From Aspergillus flavus (lineage: Eukaryota; Ascomycota; Eurotiomycetes; Eurotiales; Aspergillaceae): a DNA stretch of 64,000 bases. Shown one piece after another: positions 34,040-45,858 of the stretch. Location of the stretch: the NCBI RefSeq assembly GCF_009017415.1, contig NC_092407.1, positions 4,960,001-5,024,000 on the forward strand, given 5' to 3'. Each line of letters begins with the position of its first letter. Position 1 is the first letter of the stretch. The position numbers and the translations under genes are program-made. The notes under the pieces are model-generated. The model saw only the letters and a program-made list of their open reading frames with translations. It was not told where the DNA came from and did no database searches.

Positions 34040-34756
34040 ATGTCGCAAGAGACGTCGCTAAACAAAACGAGAACTTCCGGCACGAAGGGTGAAAGATTGG
34101 ACAACCTCCTGCAGTTCCTCGAGACGCATCCCATATCTAAGGAAACCCTGGACCATTTCGGTGCCATTCCATGGATCCAAAAGTACTTGACCGACTCAGC
34201 CTACAGGGCAATTCCAACATATGGTCGCGTTCGAAAATCAGACAGCAGTGAGGACTACTTGTTCGCCCAAACCATGAACACTCCAACTACAATCCCACAC
34301 TTCCTTACACTCCAGCGAAAAGATTTCTTTCCGCCGCCTGAAAGTCCGAGAGGGACCATATCGCTCAGCGCAGGCCCGCGGACGACTTCATACCGCGCCC
34401 CAGAATATCCAGACTGTATTACGCTCCTTGAGTTAGGGTCTGCCGCGCTGGACGGCCACTATGGAATACTTCATGGTGGGATAGCCGGAGCGATTTTGGA
34501 CGAGACGCTGGGCCTCACGGCCTCGTTACATCTGGCTCCACGTTCTCAACAGGGACTTTTAGGGTTTACGGCGACTTTGAATGTTACATATCGGGCACCT
34601 GTGTTCACTCCGAGTACTGTGGTTGTTCGCAGCTGGGTGGAGGCACGTGAGGGGCGCAAGTGGGTATGCAGGGGGCAGATTGTGGATGCGGATGGAGTTG
34701 TTCTGACAGAGGCGGAGGCTTTAATGCTCACTAAAGTCCAGAGATCTACCTTGTAA
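34040..34756 (+). CDS. Hotdog-fold thioesterase (PaaI/THEM4-like), 238 aa
   Basis: Single exon. The active-site segment is LDGHYGILHGGIAGAILDETLG (HGG motif followed by the acidic Asp/Glu of the central helix). The beta strands GFTATLNVTYRAPVFTPSTVVVRSWV and KWVCRGQIVDADGVVLTEAEALML are typical of the hotdog fold. A polar N-terminal extension of about 90 residues precedes the domain. Such enzymes hydrolyse acyl-CoA. Here it would release or recycle CoA from a degradation intermediate. Marks the right end of the apparent gene group. Confidence 0.85.
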   Translation: MSQETSLNKTRTSGTKGERLDNLLQFLETHPISKETLDHFGAIPWIQKYLTDSAYRAIPTYGRVRKSDSSEDYLFAQTMNTPTTIPHFLTLQRKDFFPPPESPRGTISLSAGPRTTSYRAPEYPDCITLLELGSAALDGHYGILHGGIAGAILDETLGLTASLHLAPRSQQGLLGFTATLNVTYRAPVFTPSTVVVRSWVEAREGRKWVCRGQIVDADGVVLTEAEALMLTKVQRSTL

Positions 34757-35313
34757 GAACGCCAATATTGAAATATTTTCATAATACACACCTTTTGGAC
34801 CCGAAGGATCACTAATCCTAATCCCCGATGCACGTCGGGAAACCCCTGGTAAACTAATACATGAGTGTCTACTACTTATAGCAGCCGTGCCTGAGCTTCT
34901 TCGTTATAACAGTACATTTCCGCTTTAGGGCTCGGGTAGGCATCTTCTTGGATGCGAGAAGACACTTGGAAAAAGCCGCTCGATATCGACCACTGAGCAT
35001 TTTGATGGGTGGAAGTAATGGACGACTTTGTTCCTCAAGTGAACTATGGAGTAATTCCGGCAACTCTCATATAGATCACTAATCCTCGGTCATGACACAC
35101 AATAATAAAATAATCTTATATGCCTCGGTGGATAAATAATCACTGCGAATACAACACGGTAAATACAACCCAGTTGTCTATATAAATAATATTAAGATGG
35201 GTTTACGCCTTTCGAGATTGAAATCAGAACTCTTTTAAACCCTCTATTAATCACTGTATAACAAGATATTACCGCTGCATACCATCAATCCACGCGATAG
35301 TCACTCAATCACA
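34757..35313. other. Intergenic region
   Basis: AT-rich 3' flank of the thioesterase and promoter of the next gene. No gene seen. Confidence 0.5.
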
Positions 35314-35808
35314 ATGCCGTCTATGAACTATCAAGTCTTGATTACCGGAGAGCAGGACACTAAGATTGCTCAGAAACGACGAAATATCTATCTTCGACCC
35401 TTCCTCCTGTTCTGGCTCAATTCTCTTTTCGCAGAGATCATTTTCTTGGCCGTTGGCGTTTTTATTATGACGGGGACTCGGGACCTTCTTTACAAGGTTT
35501 TATGGACTCTGGTCTTCTGTCCATTGGGAATGGGTGGCGCGATGGGAGGTCTTATCAACTGCTTCATTGTCGACCACTACTACGGCAAAAGAGCGGCACA
35601 TTTCACAGGTATCCTCTCGCTGCTCATACTTAGCAGTTGCAACTATCTATGCTATAATCTCGATCGACATTTCGGTTGGTTTGGGGCGACTGAACATCCC
35701 CTGTGGTTTCATTGGCGCTACCCAATGATTTGGCTGGTTGGTTACGTCAATGGACTTCTGTTGTTCACAGATCGAGGTCAGGAGCGATTGGCGAAGCTTG
35801 GGCTTTGA
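35314..35808 (+). CDS. Small polytopic membrane protein, 164 aa, unknown function
   Basis: Single exon with a clean ATG and stop. Four likely membrane helices: around FLLFWLNSLFAEIIFLAVGVFIM, LLYKVLWTLVFCPLGMGGAMGGLI, ILSLLILSSCNYLCY and YPMIWLVGYVNGLLLF. Basic residues in the loops (QKRRN, YYGKR) suggest cytoplasmic ends. I do not recognise the family. It lies just beyond the catabolic gene group but has no visible copy of the shared element. Confidence 0.65.
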   Translation: MPSMNYQVLITGEQDTKIAQKRRNIYLRPFLLFWLNSLFAEIIFLAVGVFIMTGTRDLLYKVLWTLVFCPLGMGGAMGGLINCFIVDHYYGKRAAHFTGILSLLILSSCNYLCYNLDRHFGWFGATEHPLWFHWRYPMIWLVGYVNGLLLFTDRGQERLAKLGL

Positions 35809-38800
35809 ATGTCCGATATCGGTGAATGGATGGGAGGGCAGCCCTTGTGTTCCTACGTCTCGAATTAGGCAGCCTTATCAACTACCTACCCGACCATCCT
35901 CTTGCCATGTATTCGTTTTTGATGTGCAACATTGGCGGTTGGCAGATGGACTTGGGATGCTGCACACTTATTTTAGCAATTAAAAGTCGGGATTGGGGAT
36001 CTGATATGCAACTGTGCGTACCGTACATGGCAGCTGGTTACTTTGCAAGATTTGGATGTGTATAGAGTCCTGCTCCTGTCACTGCCGGTGTGCATCTTAC
36101 GAGGAGTAATATAACGTGCGACATCCACCATTTTTGATCACTAGGAGAGTCTCCGCATTACTAGCACAGTTTTTATTATATGTCAATATATGCGATGTAA
36201 CAGTTTGTATGCTGGTGTGTTGAAATGTAACTTGCTTTATAGACTCTGCTAAACATTGGGAGAAATATCTCCTGAGAGGCCCGTTTTTGGAGTCCTCGAA
36301 TAGGTGAGTAAGGCGTCTGGCAGTCTTTAGCAGACGGTTACACCCATATCCTCCGAATATTTCTGGCCTTCATTTGGGTTCACTATCAAGTGCTAATCCA
36401 TTTTTGCACACGGTAGTATTATCCTAATGAGGAAAACAGTGTTTCGATGAGCAAGGCAGTGAAGTGCCACTGATCATCAGCTACGTTCGACGATCATCAG
36501 TTGCCTTTCAGCTGAAAGCCTCCCCGCATCAAGTAATTCGACTGAGAGATAAGCAGCTTGCCACCAACTGTCGCTGAGTTTGTACCCCTCGCAGTGAATA
36601 TCGTAATATCACCATTACAAGAAGTGTGTAGCGGTACCATAGACCGTGCCTAGAACAAAAAGCCCCGCATTCTGGGATGTTCTCTATCGGAAAACAGGAT
36701 TGCACAATCGTAGCTTGCTGAAGGAATATAGTCTTGCATAATCTGCCCTGATATGTTATTGGTCCTCACACCTTGCAACCTGTAAGCGCTGCAGCGGATA
36801 TCAAGGAAGAGCATGCAGGTCTCGAACCTATCTTCTGTGGAGGAATCAACGTCAGCGACTACGCCCCCCACATGTTCATACCGGAGACTTGCATATCGTT
36901 CGCCATAGGAACCGCGGACAAACTATTCCCCTCACGGGAGATGCCGATCATCAGCTCCCCACTCTTCACAATATCTGGTTATCTACCAATAAGGTTGTCC
37001 ACAGTGTCACTTCGGGAAGCGGCTATAGAGGAGTAGTCTCCACTGCGATAACAGCAGGCGAATGTTGGGTTACGTGGTAGTCATTGATTCGTATTTTGCC
37101 GTGGCGGGAAAAGTGGGTCGGCATACATGACCTGAAAGGATCCTTTAGTAATAGATATGCAGGTTGTTGCACATAATAGCCGGCTGTCAACCATGGTATG
37201 GCGAAGGTACCAGGTCATAGCGTTTGCAGATTGTGGATAACTGAATGTCTAATCCACCAACTCGTAGGAGGGTCCAGCTTTGGTTAGAAAGTGGATAGAG
37301 ACATCCTTTATCACTGTTGGTCGAACCCACAGTATCTCCAGAATAGAAACGAAGAAACATGATGTGTGAACCTGAATGTGTCGACCTATACTCATCGAGG
37401 AAATGATTACTACATCATATCATTCACACTTTGGTCTGGGCTAATGTCTAGATAAGTGTCGATCGGAATACAGTGGAAGGTCTCTAATTTCTATTAGTGT
37501 TTCTCCTGTAATTATAAGTCGTAATCATAAGTCGAAGTGTTTATCCCTTAAAAGTTCAAGCACTCGAGATTTTCCAACTAGCTAAGCGACATAACCTAAT
37601 TCTCTCCACAACGAAAACGATTAGTGGAGCTGGACGAGAAAATAAAGGGCTCCGTCAAACTGCTTGAACACCTTACGTATATACACTAAACCTAGCAAAC
37701 CATGAGCCACAGTCCCGTGCTTCGAGTCTAGATGGGTCTAGTATGAGTTTCTCTTCTACGAAATCCTGTTTGACAGCTCGTGTCGCTTTACTCAGTACTT
37801 TCGTCTAATTGGTAGCGATGTAGTTCTAGTACCACTAGAGTATATTGATTACTACGTGGTATCTGAACTTCAAGGCTTATGGAAGCAGCGTAGCCAAACA
37901 TTCTAGACGAATATTCTATATATGCCTCGGAAGAAGTTCGATTTGTTTCCTCCAATTGACGACGAATTCATAAGTTGTCGCTATCAAGATGCGCATCCTA
38001 TCCTCTAGTCAATAATGGGTATTGGTTGACTCCCTGGTTGTGACCAGCCATGTAGCTGCAGGATTGTATGTAAGGATGTCTGTAATGGCAGGTAAAATAC
38101 AACTAAGCTGAGCGGTGATTTTCCCCGGTTACGTGTGCATCTGTAATGCCCCATCTAGCGGTAGGAAACCGCGCGGGCTTCTGCCGCTGACCAGCTCACG
38201 AATCCGCAAGTGGCACTTCGCCACGTAGGATTGAAGCCCCCAATAGGAATACTAGGCACGATGCAGGTCTAGATACAATGAGTACGAACCATGTATCGTC
38301 TCCATTGTAAAGGTATATGCTGGGTCAAGATATACGGTCCGCGTAACTGGCTTACACGGCATAAACAGTCGTCATTGTAGGGTTACGTCTATATTTGCAG
38401 ATCTGTAAGCCCTGGGTGAAAAGAGAGAAGACACACATATTACTGCGGAGTAATAGAATATGTTGATAAATATTCTTCTCATATGATGTGTTTGGTATGA
38501 ATCTATCGCGGTTGCAGATATCTAGATCGCTGGTGCGAAATCTATGACAACCTCTACGATATACCTGCTCTCAGGCAAGCCAGCCAAACACCGTCACAAA
38601 TTGAATAGTAGTGAAAAATTACAAATAACGCTGGGCATGCTTCTTCTCCAATTGCATTACGCCAGGCTCTGTTGGGTCAGCCCCAAAGCCTATTCGATCA
38701 GAATGTAGTTCGTTCGACGAACTTCCCGCTGCATTCCTACCGTAGAATTTTGTTTCACGAGATATCTCCACCCAACCCATCGGAGCTGTATCGAATTGGC

Positions 38801-39775
38801 CTTGCCAACTCCTTTCCTAAGGACAATCATCCGGGTAGATCAGCCAAGGTAATGTTTGCTAATGCTGTATATACCTGTTTTTCGGGCTTCTGCTCTACAT
38901 GTAGAAGGAGAGACGTAAAGAAACGTAGAGAATAAGCAGCTTTGATTGGAGACAAAATTACTTCTTTCTGTGAAGCGATCATCGGGATAGAGCTTGGGCC
39001 CTCACTGAGTAGACTATCGCTTGGACGTGAATTTCGCAGACAGTAGTACTTGGTGTCGGTGCCACTGCCACTCGCGTCAGAGGTTTAGATCTACTCCAGT
39101 AAGTTGTACGTGCAACGTCTTAACCTAACCAGTACCTAATGTCCTACAGCATTTGTATCTGTCGATCCTCGCAAGTACACACGGGGACTTTTCAATTGGG
39201 CAAACTGTGTATACCTGACTATACGTCATACTGAATGCTCTGATCGTCCATCGGTCCACCTGTCCCCCCAACAGAGGCCGATTGCAGGGTTCCCAACGAA
39301 ATCAAGACTTGCTTTGACCGGACTGTACGATAGCTGGATGGCCAACAGTGAACCCAAAGATCTGCAGTAGTATCTGACGATCGGGAAAGTGTACTTCAGC
39401 TGAAGACTTTGTCTGGCACATGAGGGAACGAAATCCGGATTATCTCCATAGTAAGTGCTTCTCCGCAGGAGCATGCCAGGTATAAAGACAGGTCCCGATC
39501 CTGGACAAGAGTCCTTCCTCAACAACCACATTTGCACTCAATTTCACTACGATCCTACTCATCTCCCATCCTGTGTATCTAATTCTTTGGAATATTTCTA
39601 AGTTTTACGAATCCTACCACCTGAGGGAGAACCTTGCGAATATCTCCTCGATAGGGAAATACCAACATCCACATACAACTTCACAATTCCTGTTCCCGGA
39701 GAATAATCCGAAAATAGTACGTCTTATATAAGCCCAATAGCAAGGCCTTCAGCTGACAGGTTAGATATTACAACC
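35809..39775. other. Gene-poor 4-kb region
   Basis: No supported gene over almost 4 kb, AT-rich with many stop codons in all frames. A minus-strand frame at about 36650-36840 (containing FETCMLFLDIRCSAYRL) is mildly coding-like but has no start, motif or neighbour. A TATA box (TATATAA, 39725-39731) near the right end serves the small secreted protein. Confidence 0.4.
39725..39731 (+). promoter_or_regulatory. TATA box of the small cysteine-rich protein gene
   Basis: TATATAA, 45 bp upstream of the ATG at 39776. The close spacing suggests a very short leader or that the true transcription start is close to the ATG. Confidence 0.45.
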
Positions 39776-39982
39776 ATGAAACTTTCACTTGCTGCTTTGG
39801 CTATGACCGTAGTGACTGCCCTGGCGCAGCAGGCAGGGACTCAGCAGCCGGGAACAGAGCCTCCGGTGCAGGCCAGTAGCTGCTGCAGTGAGTGTGCTGC
39901 TAAGTGCGCGGTTGCTTGGCTTAATGGCCCAGCTGCTTATGCGCTCTGTGTTGGGGTTTGCTGCGGAGCGGGCTGCGGATAA
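39776..39982 (+). CDS. Small secreted cysteine-rich protein, 68 aa
   Basis: Single exon. A signal peptide (MKLSLAALAMTVVTALA) is followed by a Gln/Pro/Thr-rich linker and a compact domain with eight cysteines, arranged CC-x2-C-x3-C-x12-C-x3-CC-x3-C before the final Gly. The chain ends in CGAGCG. This is the style of fungal effector-like or surface peptides. No family recognised. It is short, but the signal peptide, even cysteine pattern and TATA box make it credible. Confidence 0.7.
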   Translation: MKLSLAALAMTVVTALAQQAGTQQPGTEPPVQASSCCSECAAKCAVAWLNGPAAYALCVGVCCGAGCG

Positions 39983-41053
39983 TGGCAAACGCTACCGTAC
40001 ACCCCCATATGGCATAGCTCAAGCTATTCCCCAAGGTCAATCAGCCTCGTTCCTCCAGTCGATTCACTTGTTGTCTGTTGCTGCGTGTTGCTGCGTGTGG
40101 AACAGTGTACAGGAGATAAGCATATCAACGATCGTTCTCCGATTATGTTTGTACATATGTTCTGAAGTGCCTTTCATTTACGTGGGTTTGAGTCACTGTC
40201 ATTTATTTCATGCAGTAGATGAATGAACTGGTCACCCGCACTGCTTCCAGCCCACGACTGCATGGTTAGTAGATGATAGCAATTTTTCTCTCTTAAATAT
40301 TCAGACAATTTGAGAAGGTTACAAATCTAAAAGAAGGATAGGAATCAGCCATTCACCTGATAGATTACTAACCATAGGGCGTAGCTTCTTGTACTGTTTC
40401 TTCTATGATATCATACCGCCCTCCTTTCCGGAATGCAATATATTGGTCTGATACGGGGAGATCCAGTGATAGTCTTTGGCGTATTTCTGTACAACCTCGT
40501 ATGCCGACCTGTGCCGTTCACAGGCTATACACTTGAAACGATACTCGGGCTTCGGTAAAGTGTATATATGGAAATATAGCGCATGCCCAGATTTGCTTTT
40601 TCTTAATGAGATCCTCTCTACTGCTGGCTTCTACCTATGTGGTTTAGTGATGTGCCAATGCACAGAATCAAATTCGAAATACAATACACGAGATACAGTT
40701 ATGCTACTGCAGAAGTTCTCGTGTGAACTTGAACAATCATACAAAATGTCTTGGCTACGCTTTAGAGCCGGCAGAGTCTAGAAGGATATAGAGCAATATC
40801 GTGGGATAAAAATGTTGAGGATTTATTCGACAGCTCCGACCCCGTCAATACTGCAATAGTCAATTAAAGTATACCGAAATTCCGAGTACGTGCACTATCT
40901 ATAAAGTGTAACGACTTGATTAACCTAATTTGATTACTCTGAACAAGTTGAAGTTCTTGCAGAGTAAATCTGGTCGCAGCACAGCCACCGAACTCACGTT
41001 CGGGTATCAACGTTCCTTCATTCTCGGCCCTTGGCTAGGGTATGTCCAATTTT
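39983..41053. other. Intergenic region
   Basis: No gene supported between two convergent small secreted-protein genes. Confidence 0.45.
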
Positions 41054-41106
41054 TTAAGCTAGAATTGAATTCATCAGACAACGATATCCACATGCAACTC
41101 AATACA

Positions 41107-41553
41107 TCAATCAGCAAGTGACTTACATGAAACCTGAGTCAACTCAAAGCTCTCGTCGTTGGTGGGGGTAGGAAGCGAAAGATCCAGCTGGTTATCCGTA
41201 GTACGATGCAAAAGCAACTGGCTCTCGGGTTCCAGGAAAGTGTAGACATTGTCGGAAATGTTGTCTATCTGGAAAAGCTGCGCGACATCGGAGGCCTCGC
41301 AAATGGCACCCTCAGTTGACCCGCAATGGATGTACTGGTTCGTTACGCCGTTCACGATCGCATATCGGTCCGTCTCTGCCTCAATGAAGAACCATGCCTG
41401 AGGATCTCCCTCCTCGAAGATAATTTGCCCAGATGCGTCTTCCAGATAAAGCTCGGTTCCCGCTGACGCGACTGTGTACGTTCCCTCAAGCTCCAGGGCA
41501 AGTGCTTGGCTGGAGAGCATTGCCAAGAAACCAATGACGGTAGAGGTCTTCAT
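41107..41553 (-). CDS. Small secreted protein, possibly beta-trefoil, 148 aa
   Basis: ATG at 41553. A signal peptide (MKTSTVIGFLAMLSSQALA) is followed by an all-beta, acidic domain. Three similar strand groups (GTYTVASAGTELYLEDA, RYAIVNGVTNQYIHC, VYTFLEPESQLLLHR) suggest a beta-trefoil like fungal protease inhibitors or lectins. This is a fold guess only. An alternative ending exists: a perfect donor gtaagt at 41121-41126 and an acceptor at 41059-41061 would remove the last seven residues and place the stop (TAA, 41054-41056) in a tiny last exon, giving 143 aa. Neither ending can be excluded. Confidence 0.72.
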   Translation of the reverse strand: MKTSTVIGFLAMLSSQALALELEGTYTVASAGTELYLEDASGQIIFEEGDPQAWFFIEAETDRYAIVNGVTNQYIHCGSTEGAICEASDVAQLFQIDNISDNVYTFLEPESQLLLHRTTDNQLDLSLPTPTNDESFELTQVSCKSLAD

Positions 41554-44287
41554 TGTGACTTGTGTTGGGAGTGTGGAAATTGAAGGTAGAGAGAGGAAGT
41601 GGAAATGGAGATTAGAACGAAGAGTTTAGAGATCTGGTTTGGGCAACCCTGCGGGAGGGTCATGTTAAATACATCGTGACAGACAGGCAGGACTCCAAAA
41701 TAAAGGGCTGCCGTGAGTATAATGTGTCCTGCAAGCCGTGCAGGTCTTGGCACATTGTTGGCAAATTATTGCATTCAATATCGAGACTATTGAATGATCT
41801 GCCATAGGTTGGGCCAAAATGGGAATAAGAATGACGCCCCTTGCTGACCAGACCATGGGAAAAGCAATGTATGGCGCAGCTGAAGGAAGAAAAAGTAATT
41901 ATGAAAGGATTTACCATAACCAAACATTTTCCGTCATGCAAAGTGATGTGGTATGTGCTAGGTGTACTGGTTGTACAGCAGAGAAAGAATGCAAGGCTGG
42001 GCTTGAATCAAGGGCGATCGCTGCAAGAACTCCAATAATGCATTAAACTGCGACACATCTATAGATGTTCTCGGTGTCCCAAAAGCAGTCGAACTTGCCT
42101 AGTCCAATTATAGTCACTATAAATACAGAAGGATCTCGTAAAAGCCGCATAAGTGGCTGAACAGAAGGCTACTGATTTTGGTTCAGGCCAATACGATCGA
42201 CGTGATTTTATTTGTTGTTAAAAGCACACCTCCACAGCTCCATTCGGGTTTCTCAAAGGTCAATTCATTTGAACTCGCATCAGGTTGGTTGCGGCTGAAA
42301 CCACGGTCAGACTTCCTATGTTGGCATTCCTGTGCACCGCGTAAGAATGTCTGCCAGTAGCGGAGGCATGATCACATCACTGACAGGAAGCCGATCAACA
42401 GGATGCCATCTTGCATAGGAATTTAGAATACGTGGGTAAATCTCGCGGAGATGCTCAGGTAACCGGCCGCATAACGCCAATTAGTCCATGGAGACGGAGT
42501 CTAAGCCTACATGTGAGACTTCAACGAGGGAATGTCGGTCAATGATAGTGGGCGACCGAGGTCCCTGGGAATGTTTAATGGACCCAGCCTCGTAGATCGT
42601 CTCATCTCTTGCGGGCGACCAAATCCCTATACTAGATTGGTTGTAATCAAGGCGATAAGCTAATAGTTATACTCATATCGAATGGCCACAGTCCTGGGCT
42701 ATCCTCGCCTTGGAACTAGGGTTCAGACGACGCGATCTTCTAAAACACACCACAGTATCTCAGAATTACTTCGCCATCGCGGTATCTGAAAGTACTTATG
42801 CCTAACTTGACTTTAATATCTGCTGGCGACATATGGTCTCTCATTTCGCAGAAACGCTGGCTCGGTTGTCTTTCGGAATAGCGTCCACCACGAAATCAGA
42901 TATCTCTACTGAGACGGGTGTACGTTGCAGCGCTAAGTTGTAAATCAGCCGAAATGCCGACATCAGTGTATACTAAGGACCCAGTCAAGATATCGGGTAT
43001 TTTTGTCTGGGAGGTTACTAACTTCCATCAAAAACCCCTGATTCATAGTCCAAGATATGCGCATGTGAACAACTGTCACCGAAGCGGTTGGTTCCTGCGG
43101 TGGCTCCAACTTCCCTCAATGATGCCCTTAATAAGGACCGTATCACCATTCGTATCCAGGTCACGAGCATCCAAGTCCACGTTCGTCACCGGCGGCTCGG
43201 GTGACTGTTTTCTCCATCTTGGGGAGCGTCCAGATTCGATGATGCGGTGTGGGAGCTTCCAGGTTGGGAGCATATTACCAATTGCCGGAGTTCTCGCAGA
43301 GTGCCACTTGCCTACTACAGGGGTCATATGTTTCCGCCCATCTGGCAACAATGACGGTGATGGTCCTTCTAACAGCCGAGGTCAGCTACGACATGGGACT
43401 TTACGGGGGACAGGTGGGAAGCTCTGGCATTGTGATGCGACGGAGGATCAAATAAACCTGCGATGCATCTAAATCGTTAACTCCTCTCTAAGAATCACAA
43501 GGTTTACATTACTACAAACATGTAAGTTCGTACGATTTCAGTAGACTATGATGAGAATTCTAGACAGGCATATCATCCAGCCGTTGTGCAAAGAAAGACA
43601 GCCCTATCATGAAAAATGGTGACATGATATTGTCATAGGAGAAGCCAACGCTCGTTTGCCAAGGAATAGCCTTGCCTCCATATTCGAAGAGAACAATAGT
43701 TGAATTGCATGCCGATAGACCTTTTGAACAAAGTTTCGTTTCATTTTAGGAATGAGATGCGAGACCAATAAACCCTTGGTGATAGGCCAGACTAAGTGCT
43801 AGTTCCGCCCTAAAGGAGGCCAATACAACCCATGCACATGCAGCAGTGAGCCTGACAAAAGCAGGGTCCACCCAGATGTATCTGAATCCATGCCTCAGCA
43901 TTCACAATCCGAGCAGTCCTTTCAATATTACGGGCTAACGAGTGGAATAGTGTTTCCCCGCTCTGAAGATCCCCCAGGAGAGCCGGGGACCGAGGCAGAT
44001 GCTCACTACGCAGAGTCAATTACGGACGCATGTTTTCCCCACACGAGAACGGTGTAGCCTCCCCAACAGGTTCCTATATGACATCTTGGGGGCAGATCGG
44101 TGGGGCGGAAATTCTGGAGTGAGTAAAAGGTGGTGTGGAGGGGCTCGTTATTGTCGATCTCACATGATGTAGCCATCACACATGGTACCGAGCGACCTTG
44201 GTCTGACCTAGGATATAAGATAAAGGCTGTGGAGTTCTGGGTCTCTGAACTTGTCTCTTCCATCAGAAAGCAACACGGCCGTAGGAT
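41554..44287. other. Gene-poor 2.7-kb region
   Basis: No supported gene. Long frames at 42918-43472 (plus) and 43076-43351 (minus) overlap each other and have no start context, motif or splice pattern. The nearest plus-strand TATA-like sequence to the next gene is ggatataa near 44211. Confidence 0.4.
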
Positions 44288-45346
44288 ATGGCGACCCAAA
44301 CGAATACAAAAGGCAATCCCCGGGATTCTATGTTGTCGACCTGGCGCGATGGAGACCGATCGAAATGGACACCCTCCCACTGGCTGCTTGACCTACTGGG
44401 CACACGCCTCACCCCAAACGACAGAAACGTGCCCGTCTATTCCAAGGAGGAAAAGATTCCATTCGTGCGTGAATGGAGTGTCCATCTGTGGATTCTGTCA
44501 CACGCCCTAATTCCTCACCTTCTTCATCAAGCATACATGGCCTATACTGGCCGGACCCTCCACCCGATCGCCGTCTTTTGGTTGTATACAACGACATTCT
44601 ATGGGACAGGCATCCATCTGATGCAAACAATTCGCCGCCTGGGTTGGACATACGGCTTCTTGGATGGAGACAAGCATCAGCGAGATGACATACCTGATGT
44701 TGGAGTGAAAAGGGTTGCAGCGGAACTGCTTTCTGTCCCGACTCTTCGCCTCGCCATGTCCGTCTACCTATCCTATCGACCGCAGGAGCTCCCGCTCTCG
44801 CTCAGCTGGGGATGGCTCGCATTGAAAATTGGGCTCTACAGCATCACTGTGGACTTTTGGTTCTATTGGTACCACCGCTTAATGCACTCGGTGCCTTGGT
44901 TGTGGAAGTTCCACCGCACGCACCACCTAACGAAACACCCGCACCCGCTGCTCGGCGCTTACGCCGACCACGAGCAGGAGTTTATGGATATACTAGGTAT
45001 CCCGCTCCTTGCGTACGGCACTATGAAGCTGATGGGATTTCCCATGTCGTTTTACGAATGGTATATCTGCTACCAATATGTGGTCTTCTCCGAGATCATC
45101 GGACATAGTGGCCTCCGGATGCATGGCGGCACGCCTTCTACTATCAATTGGTTACTGCAAATGTTTGATGCAGAGTTGGTGATCGAAGACCATGACCTGC
45201 ATCACCGGTATGGATGGCGAAAGAGCCATAACTATGGCAAGCAGACTCGTGTCTGGGACCGTGTTTTTGGCACTTGTCGTGAGCGAATTGAAGGTCATAA
45301 AGATAACATTGACTATGTGAATCGTGTTACGTTTCCACTGTTTTGA
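44288..45346 (+). CDS. Fatty-acid-hydroxylase-superfamily (sterol-desaturase-like) di-iron membrane enzyme, 352 aa
   Basis: Single exon. The histidine-box set of the superfamily is complete: HRLMH, then HRTHH, and near the C-terminus HDLHHRYGW with preceding HSGLRMH. At least four hydrophobic helices surround them (around WILSHALIPHLLH, FWLYTTTFYGTGIHL, WLALKIGLYSITVDFWFYWY and YEWYICYQYVVF). Members hydroxylate or desaturate sterols and lipids in the ER using O2 and cytochrome b5. The sequence is closer to the general fungal sterol-desaturase-like group than to ERG3 or ERG25, and the substrate is unknown. Neighbours give no pathway. Confidence 0.87.
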   Translation: MATQTNTKGNPRDSMLSTWRDGDRSKWTPSHWLLDLLGTRLTPNDRNVPVYSKEEKIPFVREWSVHLWILSHALIPHLLHQAYMAYTGRTLHPIAVFWLYTTTFYGTGIHLMQTIRRLGWTYGFLDGDKHQRDDIPDVGVKRVAAELLSVPTLRLAMSVYLSYRPQELPLSLSWGWLALKIGLYSITVDFWFYWYHRLMHSVPWLWKFHRTHHLTKHPHPLLGAYADHEQEFMDILGIPLLAYGTMKLMGFPMSFYEWYICYQYVVFSEIIGHSGLRMHGGTPSTINWLLQMFDAELVIEDHDLHHRYGWRKSHNYGKQTRVWDRVFGTCRERIEGHKDNIDYVNRVTFPLF

Positions 45347-45858
45347 CCTTTATATTTGACATGGCGGGAAAGGGTGGTGGATGTTATCGTCGCCGTGGAA
45401 AGCTGAGAGGTCAACTAGACCGTTCTGTACATATCATATATTTCAGTATAAGTATTATGATCAAGGCTCGTTCAGTGTTTGTGGAAATATAAAACAAACC
45501 ATGAGATTAATAGCCTCTACTATGCCATACTATTAGTGTCTGGTTCACAATACCTTGACTAAGTCAATACTCTGACAGTAAGAAGCTGCAATATTTGTAT
45601 CTTTTCTAATTTTTATTGTATCTCATTATTTACACGGTCTAGACCATAAATCATAACGGCTCATGCATCCCCATCGGACATAACAATGTATGGTGGAAAT
45701 AGTGTATCGTGTCTGGTCTTCACGGTTCGTTATTGGGCTTCCGACTGGCTGATTGGTTCTTAGCGGTCACGGCCGACCTCGGCTCCCCGCATTTTCCTTT
45801 TCCGGATCGGATTATTGTTATTCAGGCTCCGCTCCCGTTCGTGCACACCCTTATCTGC
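45347..45858. other. Intergenic region between convergent genes
   Basis: 3' flanks. Nothing else seen. Confidence 0.5.

Noticed and set aside
42918..43472. Plus-strand open frame of 184 codons containing a TGGSG string
   Set aside because: It overlaps an antisense frame, has no recognisable fold pattern, and the string is too short to indicate a Rossmann protein.
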